64,000 bases of DNA, from the NCBI RefSeq assembly GCF_000025485.1, contig NC_013851.1:1465154-1529153 (forward strand), read 5' to 3'. This stretch comes from Allochromatium vinosum DSM 180. Lineage in GTDB: Bacteria; Pseudomonadota; Gammaproteobacteria; Chromatiales; Chromatiaceae. This document shows, piece after piece, positions 54,701 to 64,000 of the stretch. The notes beneath the pieces are model-generated. The model was not told the DNA's origin and did no database searches. It saw only the letters and a program-made list of their open reading frames with translations. The position numbers were made by a program, and so were the translations under genes. Positions within the stretch are counted from its first letter, which is position 1; every line of letters begins with the position of its first letter.

Positions 54701-55575
54701 CCGGGGAGGGACGCACCGGCGGCCAGGGGCCGATGGCCAGGCTGCGTCTCGAAGGCAACAAGCTCAAGCTCGCCAATACCAAGGAGTATTTCGTGCGTCT
54801 CTCGCCGGGGATCGACATCGAGGTCGGCCCCAGCGGCGCCGTGGTGCGCGGCGAGATCCGCGTGCCCGAGGCGCGTATCCGCCCACGCTCACTCCCGGCC
54901 GGCACCGTCTCGCCGTCGAGTGACGTGGTGCTCGAAGCCAAGGAGCGCGGTACACCCTTCCCGGTCACGCTCGATCTGCGTCTGGTGCTCGGCGACGAGG
55001 TGACGATCGACGGTTTCGGCGTGCGCGGGCGTCTCTCCGGCGCGCTGAGCGTGTTGCAGGATCCGGGGCGCGACATGCTGGGCGATGGTCAGTTGCAGAT
55101 CACCGAGGGGCAGTATCGGCTCAGCGGCGGTTTCGGCATCGCGGCCGAGCTGGGCGCGCCGCTCACCATCACCCAGGGCCGGCTGATCTATGCCAAGAGT
55201 CCGATCGGCAATCCGGGGCTGCTGCTCCAGGCCGAACGCCAGGGCGGCGACACCACGGCCGGGGTGCGGGTGGTCGGCACATTGCGCAATCCCAAGATGA
55301 CCTTCTTCTCCGACAGCGATCCAGGCCTGACCCAGGCCGACATCACCAAGTATCTGATGACCGGCATCCCGCCCTCGGCCAACGATCGAACCGATCAGGC
55401 GGGGCTGGCGGTCGGTACCTATATCGCCCCAAAGATCTATATGGAATACGAAAGCGGACTCGGCGACGAGTCAAACAAAGTCAAGCTGCGTTACGACGTC
55501 TCCAAGCATATCGAACTCCAGACCGAGACCGGAGAGAGTCAAGGTGCCGACATCTTCTTCAAATTCGAGAACTGA
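51793..55575 (+). CDS. tamB: TamB, inner-membrane-anchored DUF490 protein
   Basis: 1260 residues. A short N-terminal cytoplasmic part is followed by a membrane segment (about 35-60, LIGSLLALVLILAAGLGVLLG) and a very long periplasmic beta-helical body of repeats, ending in the C-terminal DUF490/TamB domain (about 925-1260) with ADIFFKFEN at the end. It bridges to TamA across the periplasm. The start 15 bp after tamA indicates an operon. Length is normal. Confidence 0.95.
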   Translation: MDDIKASTTPPATGSTATGASETVPAPEPRSSGPRRLGWLGWLIGSLLALVLILAAGLGVLLGTESGLRLGLELAQRVVPETLRVGGIEGRVLGRLRLSDVALDRPTLGLRIGVLELDWSPRALLSGVLDIERLAVRDLDVALGPSAEDDEPLTLPAIVLPLGVEVGELSLERLRILRAGADEPLFALESARLADSRLAGGELDLGRLEARLRAPALSAGLQGRATLTNQYPLDLDLDWALELAPEVHLASEGRLSGDLQRLELTLALSGPVDAQLSTEVHDVLGALGWDGRIEVARLDPAVFRPDLPPIEIQAQLETQGSLKNAVLSGTLDTRAPDRPELGQLALELDLLWKENRLTVRSLELTEQVSNADLRLQGELDLSREPGRFALEGDWKQLRWPLSGELVAESAEGALTASGSFESFVYRLSGKVAGPSVPSTGLELAGQGTASGTQLGSFALDTLDGRLEGAGALTWAPELTWDLSLRATGLNPGVQAPDWPGRIDGRLTSQGRLDAEGRPELTAVIEELSGRLREYPIAASGQVRMAGNRLRIERLTASSGPSRLNLDGHIEQDLDLRFALESPDLASLWPEARGRLSASGRVQGTRETPRVTLDLKGERMSLAGNALTELRGTADLDLASNGRFALQFTGRDLAAGGMTWSGLELRGDGRIADHRLSARLTGQPLGLTLEATGALAASGGYSGRVSTLKLDSRDWGVWSLQRPLPLTLDGARIAAGPVCLRQSQGAGGCVGFEQTESGRWRAELDLDRLDFALIKHLLPDTLAAEGAGRIKGRFQANGAVLSGQATAEIPQGRVTLDLGQNKRERLDFSSARLTLDAGATGLAARLAVPVAGLGRIDGELSLPGWRLDAPARPAQSLRGRVRAEIGDLKPLASLAPDISGLQGSISADLNLGGTLQRPGVSGQFDIKGVNFQLPLLALGVEDMNIEAKAPSFERFDIRGAAKLGGGTLTLTGEGRTGGQGPMARLRLEGNKLKLANTKEYFVRLSPGIDIEVGPSGAVVRGEIRVPEARIRPRSLPAGTVSPSSDVVLEAKERGTPFPVTLDLRLVLGDEVTIDGFGVRGRLSGALSVLQDPGRDMLGDGQLQITEGQYRLSGGFGIAAELGAPLTITQGRLIYAKSPIGNPGLLLQAERQGGDTTAGVRVVGTLRNPKMTFFSDSDPGLTQADITKYLMTGIPPSANDRTDQAGLAVGTYIAPKIYMEYESGLGDESNKVKLRYDVSKHIELQTETGESQGADIFFKFEN

Positions 55576-56503
55576 CCGGGCGCTCCGGCATCCGCGCGCC
55601 TGGCCGAGTTGGTTCGGTGTGTGGCTGATCCTGGCGCTGGGCCGGCTGCCCTTTCCGCTACTGTGGGTGCTCGGCTCGGTGTTCGGGCGTCTCGCCTATC
55701 TCATGGCCGGCTCGCGGCGTCTGGTCGCGCGGCGCAATCTGGAACTGTGCCTGCCCGAGAGCACGCCTGCCGAGCGCGAACGCCTGCTGCGCGCCCATTT
55801 CGGCCGGCTCGGCGTGGCCGCGTTCTGTCAGGGTGTGGCCTGGAGCGCGCCGCGCGCGCGGCTGGCGCGTCTGGTGCGGCTGCGCCACCGCGAGCGCGTC
55901 GATGTCTGTATCGCCGAAGGACGACCGGTCATCATCCTGCTGCCGCATTTCGTCGGACTGGAGCTCGGCGCTCAGGCCTTTTCGGCCCTGGTGCATTCGG
56001 GCAGCTGCATGTACCAGAAGATTCGCAATCCGGTGTTCGAGCATCACGTCAAGCGCACGCGCGGGCGCTTCGGCGGTCTCTCGGTCGAGCGTCAGGACGA
56101 TCTGCGCGGTCTGGTGCGTGAGATCAAGCGCGGCACGCCTTTTTTGTACCTGCCCGATCAGGATGGCGGGCGGCGCGGGATCTTCGTCCCGTTCTGCGGT
56201 ATCCCGGCCTCGACCGTGCCCATGCTCGGGCGCTTCGCGGCCATGACGGGGGCCGTGGTCATTCCGGCCATTCCGCGTTTCCTGCCCTGGGGACAGGGGA
56301 TGGAGCTGATCTTCGAGCCGCCGCTCGACGACTTCCCGAGCGGAGACCCGGAGCACGACACGGCGCGCATGAACCGGATCATCGAAGCCTGCGTGCGTGA
56401 CACACCGGATCAATACTTTTGGGTCCATCGTCGCTTCAAGACCCGCCCGCCGGGCGAGGCGCCCATCTATCCGCCCAAGCGCAAGAAGCGCAAACATGGT
56501 TGA
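55544..56503 (+). CDS. LpxL/HtrB-family lipid A acyltransferase
   Basis: 319 residues with an N-terminal hydrophobic anchor (about 22-54) and the acyltransferase patterns LPHFVGLELG (HxxxxE/D active site, residues about 128-140) and DQDGGRRGIFVPFCG. These enzymes add lauroyl or myristoyl groups to lipid A. GTG 55544 with a GGAGAG before it is the likely start, so it overlaps tamB by 32 bp; the next gene overlaps its end by 8 bp. Placement after tamB suggests an envelope-lipid operon. Confidence 0.9.
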   Translation: MPTSSSNSRTDRALRHPRAWPSWFGVWLILALGRLPFPLLWVLGSVFGRLAYLMAGSRRLVARRNLELCLPESTPAERERLLRAHFGRLGVAAFCQGVAWSAPRARLARLVRLRHRERVDVCIAEGRPVIILLPHFVGLELGAQAFSALVHSGSCMYQKIRNPVFEHHVKRTRGRFGGLSVERQDDLRGLVREIKRGTPFLYLPDQDGGRRGIFVPFCGIPASTVPMLGRFAAMTGAVVIPAIPRFLPWGQGMELIFEPPLDDFPSGDPEHDTARMNRIIEACVRDTPDQYFWVHRRFKTRPPGEAPIYPPKRKKRKHG

Positions 56504-57461
56504 TCCGGACGTTCGCACGGGCGCCTTGCGTCTGGGGCGAGTACGCGACTGGCTGCTCGGCGGATCGCTGCTGCTGGCGCTGGTGGTCGCGGTCGAGTTT
56601 CTGGTCGGCTGGGGAGCGTTGCTGGCGCCCTGGCGCGAACTCTCGCCCTGGCTGCTCGCCTGGCTGTTCCTGCTCACGGCGCTGAGCTATGGACTGCGCG
56701 CGGTGCGGGTGAGCGACTATTTCGGCGCGCGGCTGGCCGGGCGCTTCCCGGCCGTGCTGCGTCTGAGCATCCTGCACAACACGGCCAACAATCTGCTGCC
56801 GATGCGCGCGGGCGAGCTGGTCTTTCCCTGGCTGATGCGCCGCTATTTCGGGCAGGGGCTGCTGGACGCGGCCGCCGCACTGGTCTGGATCCGGCTGCTC
56901 GATCTGCACTTCCTGGCGCTGATCGGGCTGCTGATCTTACAGCTCGGGCATCCCTCCTGGCTGTGGTGGCTGGCGGGCGGACTCTGGATCCTGGGACTCG
57001 GCGTCCTGATCGTCCTGTCCGGGATGGGTGATTCGGCCAAGCTGGCCGGCGCGGGACGTCTGCGTTCGATCCTGCGCCGGGTGCTCCAGGCCGCGCCGGG
57101 CGACCCCTGGCTGATCGTGCGTGTCTATGGCTGGACAGCGCTGATCTGGAGCCTGAAGTTCGTCGCCTTCACCAGTCTGCTCAGGTTCTTCCTGCCGATC
57201 GATGTCTGGCGGCTGCTGGCTGGGGTCATGGGGGCTGAGCTCTCCAGCGTGCTGCCCTTTCACGGCATCGCCGGGTCCGGCAGCTACGAGCTGGCGGCGG
57301 TCGCGGCCCTGGCCCCGCTCGGAGTCGATCCGAAGCTGGCGCTGGCCGGCGCGGTCAATCTGCACCTGTTCCTGCTCGGCAGCACGCTGTTGCTCGGCGC
57401 GCTGGCGTTTCTATTGCCCAAAGGCGCGAGGCCGGCCGAGGCGCGCGCCACCGCTCTTTGA
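56496..57461 (+). CDS. UPF0104/AglD-like multi-pass membrane protein
   Basis: 321 residues with about seven or eight membrane segments and the LPG_synthase_TM pattern: ALSYGLRAVRVSDYF, LHNTANNLLPMRAGELVFPWLM and FHGIAGSGSYELA. Family members include the flippase domain of MprF and AglD-type proteins and are thought to act on lipid or lipid-linked substrates. It overlaps the acyltransferase gene by 8 bp, making a lipid-handling role likely. Specific substrate unknown. Confidence 0.8.
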   Translation: MVDPDVRTGALRLGRVRDWLLGGSLLLALVVAVEFLVGWGALLAPWRELSPWLLAWLFLLTALSYGLRAVRVSDYFGARLAGRFPAVLRLSILHNTANNLLPMRAGELVFPWLMRRYFGQGLLDAAAALVWIRLLDLHFLALIGLLILQLGHPSWLWWLAGGLWILGLGVLIVLSGMGDSAKLAGAGRLRSILRRVLQAAPGDPWLIVRVYGWTALIWSLKFVAFTSLLRFFLPIDVWRLLAGVMGAELSSVLPFHGIAGSGSYELAAVAALAPLGVDPKLALAGAVNLHLFLLGSTLLLGALAFLLPKGARPAEARATAL

Positions 57462-57468
57462 GTCGCAA

Positions 57469-57514
57469 CCAGCCGCGACGACGCGCGATCGCTCATGAAC
57501 GGCCGCGCGGCTGG
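57469..57514. other. Hairpin between convergent genes
   Basis: Nine-base arms CCAGCCGCG (57469-57477) and their complement (57506-57514) with a 28-nt loop lie between the convergent UPF0104 and SphA-like genes. There is no U-tract on either strand; a bidirectional transcription barrier is possible. Confidence 0.28.
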
Positions 57515-57525
57515 CGGAGGCTGGC

Positions 57526-58485
57526 TCAGAAGTGATGCACGTAGCGCAGATTCAGCCGCGCACCCTCGGGCCGATTCTCGGCCAGGGTCTCCCAATAGAG
57601 ATTGGCGAACAGGTGATCGTTCTTGGAGACGTGATAGACGAGACCCGGCCCGATACCGAGCACCTGCTCCTGGCTGTCCGACAGCTCGCGCCCGTCGACC
57701 TTGCTCTCGGTGATCTGCTTGAGATAGTAGCCGTTGAGGCCGAGCCGCAGACGGTTGGGGATGACCTCGTAGGCGCTGGCGAAATTCAGATGGATGGCCT
57801 GACCGGCCTGTGAGTCGTCGGCGCCGAGCGCACTGCTGGGGTCGGAGTTCTCAGCGTTCCAGAGATAGTGCAGACGCCAGGAGACCGTCCACTTTGGATC
57901 AATGAAGAGGGTCGCCGCCCAGTAGGGATTGAAGGAGAAGACGTTGCTGCCCGGATTGAGCGCATGATCGGGGTCATAGTCCCCGGTCGGCAGGAGCATC
58001 TGCAACTCGATGCGCTGCATGAAGCGCGGTCCGTTCGGTCCCATGACGGGATCCCATTGCAGAAAAGGGCCGACCAGCAGATCGCCGAGATTGCCGCTGT
58101 TGTTCGAGAGCGCCAGATTGTCGCCGGGATCGATATCGAAGCCGGCGATCGGCAACATGAAGTTCAGACCCCATTTGCCGCCCAGCAGCAGCTCCTGATC
58201 GGACGAGTAGAGCAACTGCGTCAGACTGACGTTGACGTCCACCTCAGCCTTTTCGAGTCCGCGCCCGGTCGGCAGGCGCAGGTCGTCGCCATCGGCATCC
58301 TTGAGACGTCCCTGACGATAGACCTGGACGTACTGCTGGGCATACCAGCCCGGACCGGCCGGCGGTCCGCCGTCGAGGAAACTGGTGAATCCGAGATTCA
58401 CAGACGGCAGATCATAGGCCGACACCAGAGAGGACGTGGTTGCCATCAGGGTGGCGGCAAGGGATTTGAGAACGGCAGAGCGCAT
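57526..58485 (-). CDS. SphA-family (phenol degradation meta) outer-membrane protein
   Basis: 319 residues from ATG 58485, with a signal peptide (about 1-23) and an all-beta body of amphipathic strands ending in aromatic residues (NLRYVHHF), typical of the SphA/MetA-pathway outer-membrane family. Features: PAGPGWYAQQYVQVYRQG near the N-terminus and LFANLYWETLAENRPEG near the C-terminus. Presumed small-molecule or hydrophobic-compound porin. It is divergent from smc, with about 200 bp between starts. The specific cargo is unknown. Confidence 0.86.
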   Translation of the reverse strand: MRSAVLKSLAATLMATTSSLVSAYDLPSVNLGFTSFLDGGPPAGPGWYAQQYVQVYRQGRLKDADGDDLRLPTGRGLEKAEVDVNVSLTQLLYSSDQELLLGGKWGLNFMLPIAGFDIDPGDNLALSNNSGNLGDLLVGPFLQWDPVMGPNGPRFMQRIELQMLLPTGDYDPDHALNPGSNVFSFNPYWAATLFIDPKWTVSWRLHYLWNAENSDPSSALGADDSQAGQAIHLNFASAYEVIPNRLRLGLNGYYLKQITESKVDGRELSDSQEQVLGIGPGLVYHVSKNDHLFANLYWETLAENRPEGARLNLRYVHHF

Positions 58486-58688
58486 CTGAAGCCTCTTGTC
58501 ATTGTTTTGGGGAACCCACGAGCAGGCGGAAGGTAACACAAGCGCCTGTGTTCGGGGTGGAGCCGCCAGCCGGGATGCAGACCGCGCGGGCTGTGACGCC
58601 ACGGCTTCTGGAGACATCCGGTCCCACAAGGTATGCTCCGCACCTCGACAACCACGGCTTGAACCAACTGGAATCCAACACTTCACCC

Positions 58689-61600
58689 ATGAGACTCGAG
58701 CGCATCAAGCTCGCTGGCTTCAAATCCTTCGTCGATCCCACGACCGTTCACTTTCCGAGCAATCTGGTCGGCATCGTCGGCCCGAACGGCTGCGGCAAAT
58801 CCAATGTCATCGACGCCGTGCGCTGGGTGATGGGCGAGTCCTCGGCCAAGATGCTGCGCGGCGAGTCCATGGCCGACGTCATCTTCAACGGCAGCACCGG
58901 GCGCAAGCCGGTCGGCGTGGCGAGCATCGAGCTGATCTTCGACAACAGCGACGGCGGGGCCGAGGGCGAGTACGCGGCCTTCGATCAGATCTCGGTCAAG
59001 CGTCAGGTCGCGCGCGACGGTCAATCCAGCTACTTCCTGAACGGCACGCGCTGTCGGCGCCGCGACATCCAGGATCTGTTCCTCGGCACGGGGCTCGGGC
59101 CGCGTTCCTACGCCATCATCGAGCAGGGGATGATCTCGCGCATCATCGAGGCGCGTCCGGAGGATCTGCGGCTGTTTCTGGAAGAGGCGGCCGGGATCTC
59201 CAAGTACAAGGAGCGCCGGCGCGAGACCGAGAACCGGATGCGCCACACGCGCGAGAATCTCGACCGGCTCAACGACGTGCGCGAGGAGGTCGGCAAGCAG
59301 TTGCTGCATCTGGAGCGTCAGGCGGCCACAGCCGAGAAATACACCCAGTTGCGCGCCGAGGAACGCCGTCTGGATCTGGAACTCAAGGCGCTGCGCTGGC
59401 GCGCGCTCGACGATGAACTCCAGGCGCTGAGCCGGCGTCTGGCCGAGGCCGAGAACCAGGGCGAAGCGGGTCTGGCCGAACAGCGGCGGCTGGAGGCTGA
59501 GATCGAGTCTAAACGCGAGGCGTACAACGCCGCTTCCGACGACTTCAACGCGATCCAGGGACGCTATTACGCCGTCGGCGCCGAGATCGCCCGCGCCGAG
59601 CAGGCCATCCAGTTCGCCAACGAGGAACGCGGTCGGCGCGAGGCCGAGCTGGTGCGGCTCGATCAGGAGCTCTACGAAGCCGGGCAGCATCTGGAGCGCG
59701 ACCGCGAGCGTCTGACTGAGATCGCGCGCGCGCTCGCCGAGGACGAACCCCAGTTGGAACAGGCCGAGTCCGAGCTGTCGGAGGCGACGGGTTCGCTCAT
59801 GACGCTCGAAGACCAGCTCAAGTCCTGGGAATCCGAGTGGGACGCCTTCAACGCCGAGGCCGCGCGGCCATCCGAGCAGGCGCAGTTGGAACGTGCCCGA
59901 CTCACGGCGCTGGAGCAGGCCCAGGGACGCGAGCGCGAGCGTCGGCGCCGGATCGAGGAGGAACGCGCGCGGCTGGATGCATCCGACGTTTCGGCACGGC
60001 TGGAAGAATTGAGCGAGCGCGAATCCGTGCTCGACGAGCGGATCGAGGCCCTGGAAGACGAGCGCGACGCGGTGCTCGAATCGCTGGCCGGACATGAGAC
60101 CGCACTGCGCGCGCTGGCCGATACGCTCGATCAGGTCCGCACCCGTCTGCGCGAAGCCAAGGGACGTCTGGCCTCGCTGACGGCGCTCCAGGAATCGGCG
60201 CTGGCCGATACCGATGTCGAGCGCCGCGACTGGCTGGCGAGCCGGGGGCTGGCGGGCGCGGCGCGTCTGGTCGAGCAGCTCAAAGTCGAACCGGGCTGGG
60301 AGCGCGCGGTCGAGATCCGGCTTGGACAGGCCCTGCGCGCCGTGACGGTCGATGCATTGGAGACGGCCGTGGCGGACGCCAACGAACTGCCGCCCGGTCT
60401 GGTGTTGCTCGAAACGGCGGGCGATCCCGGCTCGGAACCCGAGCCTGAGACCGGATACTGGCGGCTCGGCCAGCGCGCCCAGTCGCCCTGGCCGATCGGC
60501 GGGCTGCTCGGCCCGACGCACACGGTCGCCCATCTGCGCGAGGCGCTGGCGGCGCGTCATGATCTGAGCCGCGACGCGACCCTGATCACGCCCGAAGGCA
60601 TCGAGGTCGGCCGTCACTGGCTGCGCGTCCCGGAGCGCGACGGCGCCTCGGGCGTGCTGGAACGCGCCGAGACCATCGCCGCGCTCGAATCCGAGCTGGC
60701 CGCACTCGCCGACGAGGAGGCCGAGCGGCTCGACGAGGAGCTCGAACTGCGCGACGCGCGCACCGACTCCGAACAACGCCGGCTCGCGCTCGAATCCGAG
60801 TTGACCGGCCTGGAGCGCGAGCGCTCGGCCCTGCGCTCCGAACTGAGTGCTCTGCGCACGCGCGTCGAGCATCAGTCCGAGCGTCGGCGCGCGCTCGACG
60901 AGGAATGGGCCGACCTGGAGCGCCAGAGCGCCGAATCGCTCGCCGAGATGGAGGATACGCGCGAACGTCTGCACGACTGGCTCGATCAGATGGAGACCCT
61001 GGCCGAACAGCGGGTCACGCTGGAACAGGAGCGCACCCGTCTGCGCACCCAGGTCGCCGAGAGCCGCGAGCGCGAACGTACTTGCCGCGACCGGGCGCAA
61101 TCCCTGCGCATCCGGGTCGAGTCCAACCGCGCCGCGCGCGAGGCGACCCGCCAGAGTCAGACGCGCGCCCAGGCCCAGCAGACCCAGCTACTCGACCGGC
61201 GCGATGAGCTGATCGCCGCGCTGGAGGAGGGCGTCGAGCCGCTGGCCGAGCAGCGCGAACGACTCGACGAACATCTGGTGCGTCGCGTCGAGGTCGAGGA
61301 CGAATTGCAGGAGGCCCGCCAACGGCGCGAAACGCTGGAAGCCGAGGTCCGCACGCTGGAGCAGTCGCGTCAGCGCGCCGAGCAGGCGGTCCAGGCCAAC
61401 CAGCGCGGACTGGACACCGTGCGGCTGGAGCGTCAGGAGCGTCTGGTCCGCCAGCGCACGCTGGAGGAACAGTTCGCCGAACTCGGCGCCAGTCAGGGCG
61501 CGATCCTGGAATCACTCGATCCGGCGGCGACCGAGACCGTCTGGCAGGAGGAACTGAGCAAGGTCGCCGCGCGCATCCAGCGTCTGGGCGCGGTCAATCT

Positions 61601-62201
61601 GGCGGCGGTCGATGAATTCAAGGAACAGTCCGAGCGCAAGACCTACCTCGACGCCCAGCACGACGACATCGCCCGTTCGCTGGAGACCCTGGAGCAGGCG
61701 ATCCGCAAGATCGATCGCGAGACCCGCAGCCGCTTCAAGGAGACCTATGATCAGGTCGATCAGGGCTTCCAGCAGCTCTTTCCGCGTCTGTTCGGCGGCG
61801 GACAGGCCTATCTGGAACTGACCGACGAGGATCTGCTCGAAACCGGCGTCAGCGTCATGGCACGCCCGCCCGGCAAGCGCAACGCCAGCATCCATCTGCT
61901 CTCGGGCGGCGAGAAGGCCCTGACCGCCGTGGCGCTGGTGTTCGCCATCTTCCAGCTCAACCCGGCGCCCTTCTGTATGCTCGACGAGGTCGACGCCCCG
62001 CTCGACGATGCCAACGTCGGGCGTTTCTGCGAACTGGTGCGCGCGATGTCGGACCAGGTGCAGTTCATCTTCATCAGTCACAACAAGGTGACGATGGAGA
62101 TCGCGCATCATTTGATGGGCGTGACCATGCACGAGCCGGGTGTGTCGCGTCTGGTCAGCGTCGACGTCGACGAGGCGGTGCGTCTGGCGGCGGTGGCCTG
62201 A
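58689..62201 (+). CDS. smc: Chromosome segregation ATPase SMC
   Basis: 1170 residues from ATG 58689. Walker A GPNGCGKS (31-38), long coiled coils interrupted by a hinge near residues 525-640, and a C-terminal head with LLSGGEKALTAVAL and Walker B CMLDEVDAPLDD. It condenses and organises the chromosome with ScpA/ScpB. Upstream frame extension is rejected because MRLERIKLAGFKSF is the normal Smc N-terminus. Gammaproteobacteria that use MukB lack it, and Chromatiales retain Smc. Confidence 0.97.
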   Translation: MRLERIKLAGFKSFVDPTTVHFPSNLVGIVGPNGCGKSNVIDAVRWVMGESSAKMLRGESMADVIFNGSTGRKPVGVASIELIFDNSDGGAEGEYAAFDQISVKRQVARDGQSSYFLNGTRCRRRDIQDLFLGTGLGPRSYAIIEQGMISRIIEARPEDLRLFLEEAAGISKYKERRRETENRMRHTRENLDRLNDVREEVGKQLLHLERQAATAEKYTQLRAEERRLDLELKALRWRALDDELQALSRRLAEAENQGEAGLAEQRRLEAEIESKREAYNAASDDFNAIQGRYYAVGAEIARAEQAIQFANEERGRREAELVRLDQELYEAGQHLERDRERLTEIARALAEDEPQLEQAESELSEATGSLMTLEDQLKSWESEWDAFNAEAARPSEQAQLERARLTALEQAQGRERERRRRIEEERARLDASDVSARLEELSERESVLDERIEALEDERDAVLESLAGHETALRALADTLDQVRTRLREAKGRLASLTALQESALADTDVERRDWLASRGLAGAARLVEQLKVEPGWERAVEIRLGQALRAVTVDALETAVADANELPPGLVLLETAGDPGSEPEPETGYWRLGQRAQSPWPIGGLLGPTHTVAHLREALAARHDLSRDATLITPEGIEVGRHWLRVPERDGASGVLERAETIAALESELAALADEEAERLDEELELRDARTDSEQRRLALESELTGLERERSALRSELSALRTRVEHQSERRRALDEEWADLERQSAESLAEMEDTRERLHDWLDQMETLAEQRVTLEQERTRLRTQVAESRERERTCRDRAQSLRIRVESNRAAREATRQSQTRAQAQQTQLLDRRDELIAALEEGVEPLAEQRERLDEHLVRRVEVEDELQEARQRRETLEAEVRTLEQSRQRAEQAVQANQRGLDTVRLERQERLVRQRTLEEQFAELGASQGAILESLDPAATETVWQEELSKVAARIQRLGAVNLAAVDEFKEQSERKTYLDAQHDDIARSLETLEQAIRKIDRETRSRFKETYDQVDQGFQQLFPRLFGGGQAYLELTDEDLLETGVSVMARPPGKRNASIHLLSGGEKALTAVALVFAIFQLNPAPFCMLDEVDAPLDDANVGRFCELVRAMSDQVQFIFISHNKVTMEIAHHLMGVTMHEPGVSRLVSVDVDEAVRLAAVA

Positions 62202-62289
62202 GAAACGATCTCGGGCGATACAGCCCGAACCGGCATTGTTATACTTGCGCCCTTACAGCTTAAAAACCCACTAAAAAACCAACACACGA

Positions 62290-64000
<1,711 letters not shown>

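Noticed and set aside
58683-61100. An 805-codon antisense open frame
   Set aside because: It is the reverse of the smc coiled-coil region; the Leu/Gln/Arg bias comes from smc codon usage.

Overview
This is a GC-rich (roughly two-thirds G+C) chromosomal window from a gammaproteobacterium, most likely a purple sulfur bacterium of the Chromatiaceae (an Allochromatium or Thiocystis relative). The evidence is classic gammaproteobacterial gene order (ndk-rlmN-pilW-rodZ; tamA-tamB; smc-zipA-ligA), a Gly/Tyr/Trp/Pro-rich secreted protein resembling sulfur globule proteins, a peroxiredoxin-glutaredoxin hybrid next to a glutathione reductase, and a periplasmic polysulfide-reductase-type molybdoenzyme operon. 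The genus assignment is inference. I saw no tRNA, rRNA, IS element, phage or CRISPR array.

Layout. 1-14.0 kb is mostly housekeeping: rodZ (cut by the left edge), pilW, rlmN and ndk on the minus strand; a DHH phosphoesterase; prfB with its programmed +1 frameshift; lysS; ygfZ; an RNB-domain exoribonuclease; two murein hydrolases; a pentapeptide-repeat protein; and holA.

14.1-31.1 kb is the most interesting part. A GAF/AAA+/Fis sigma-54 activator (14113-15771) has the same 14-bp palindrome just before its start codon and just after its stop codon. The second copy lies about 90 bp upstream of a well-spaced -24/-12 sigma-54 promoter that precedes a transporter operon: a duplicated DUF1538 protein, two PII-like proteins, a SulP-STAS transporter, an AI-2E/PerM permease, a frameshifted membrane-protein remnant and an unknown protein. 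A third palindrome of the same architecture (23624-23639), again about 100 bp upstream of a -24/-12 element, precedes a second run of genes: ABM-domain protein, PPK2 kinase, small membrane protein, HlyD-like protein, DUF2092, two other exported proteins, an alpha/beta-hydrolase lipoprotein and a DUF3313 lipoprotein. I read this as one sigma-54 regulon of about 17 kb combining ion transport, nucleotide/polyphosphate energetics and envelope proteins. Its signal and physiological role are unknown.

31.2-39.0 kb is mixed: a diguanylate cyclase with a 7TMR-type receptor, an old-yellow-enzyme reductase, two small proteins, a DegP/DegQ protease, mobA and a two-domain polyphosphate:AMP phosphotransferase. 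39.2-44.8 kb is a Tat-exported molybdoenzyme operon (catalytic subunit, four-cluster ferredoxin, NrfD-type anchor, TorD- and HybE-like chaperones) preceded by a near-consensus FNR box; mobA nearby would supply its cofactor. 44.8-48.9 kb holds an RpfE-like protein, gor, the Prx-Grx hybrid and the sulfur-globule-like gene, which has a perfect FNR box at about -40. 49.0-57.5 kb is glk and an overlapping envelope run (tamA, tamB, an LpxL-type acyltransferase, a flippase-like membrane protein). 57.5-64 kb has an outer-membrane SphA-like protein, then smc, zipA and the start of ligA, cut by the right edge.
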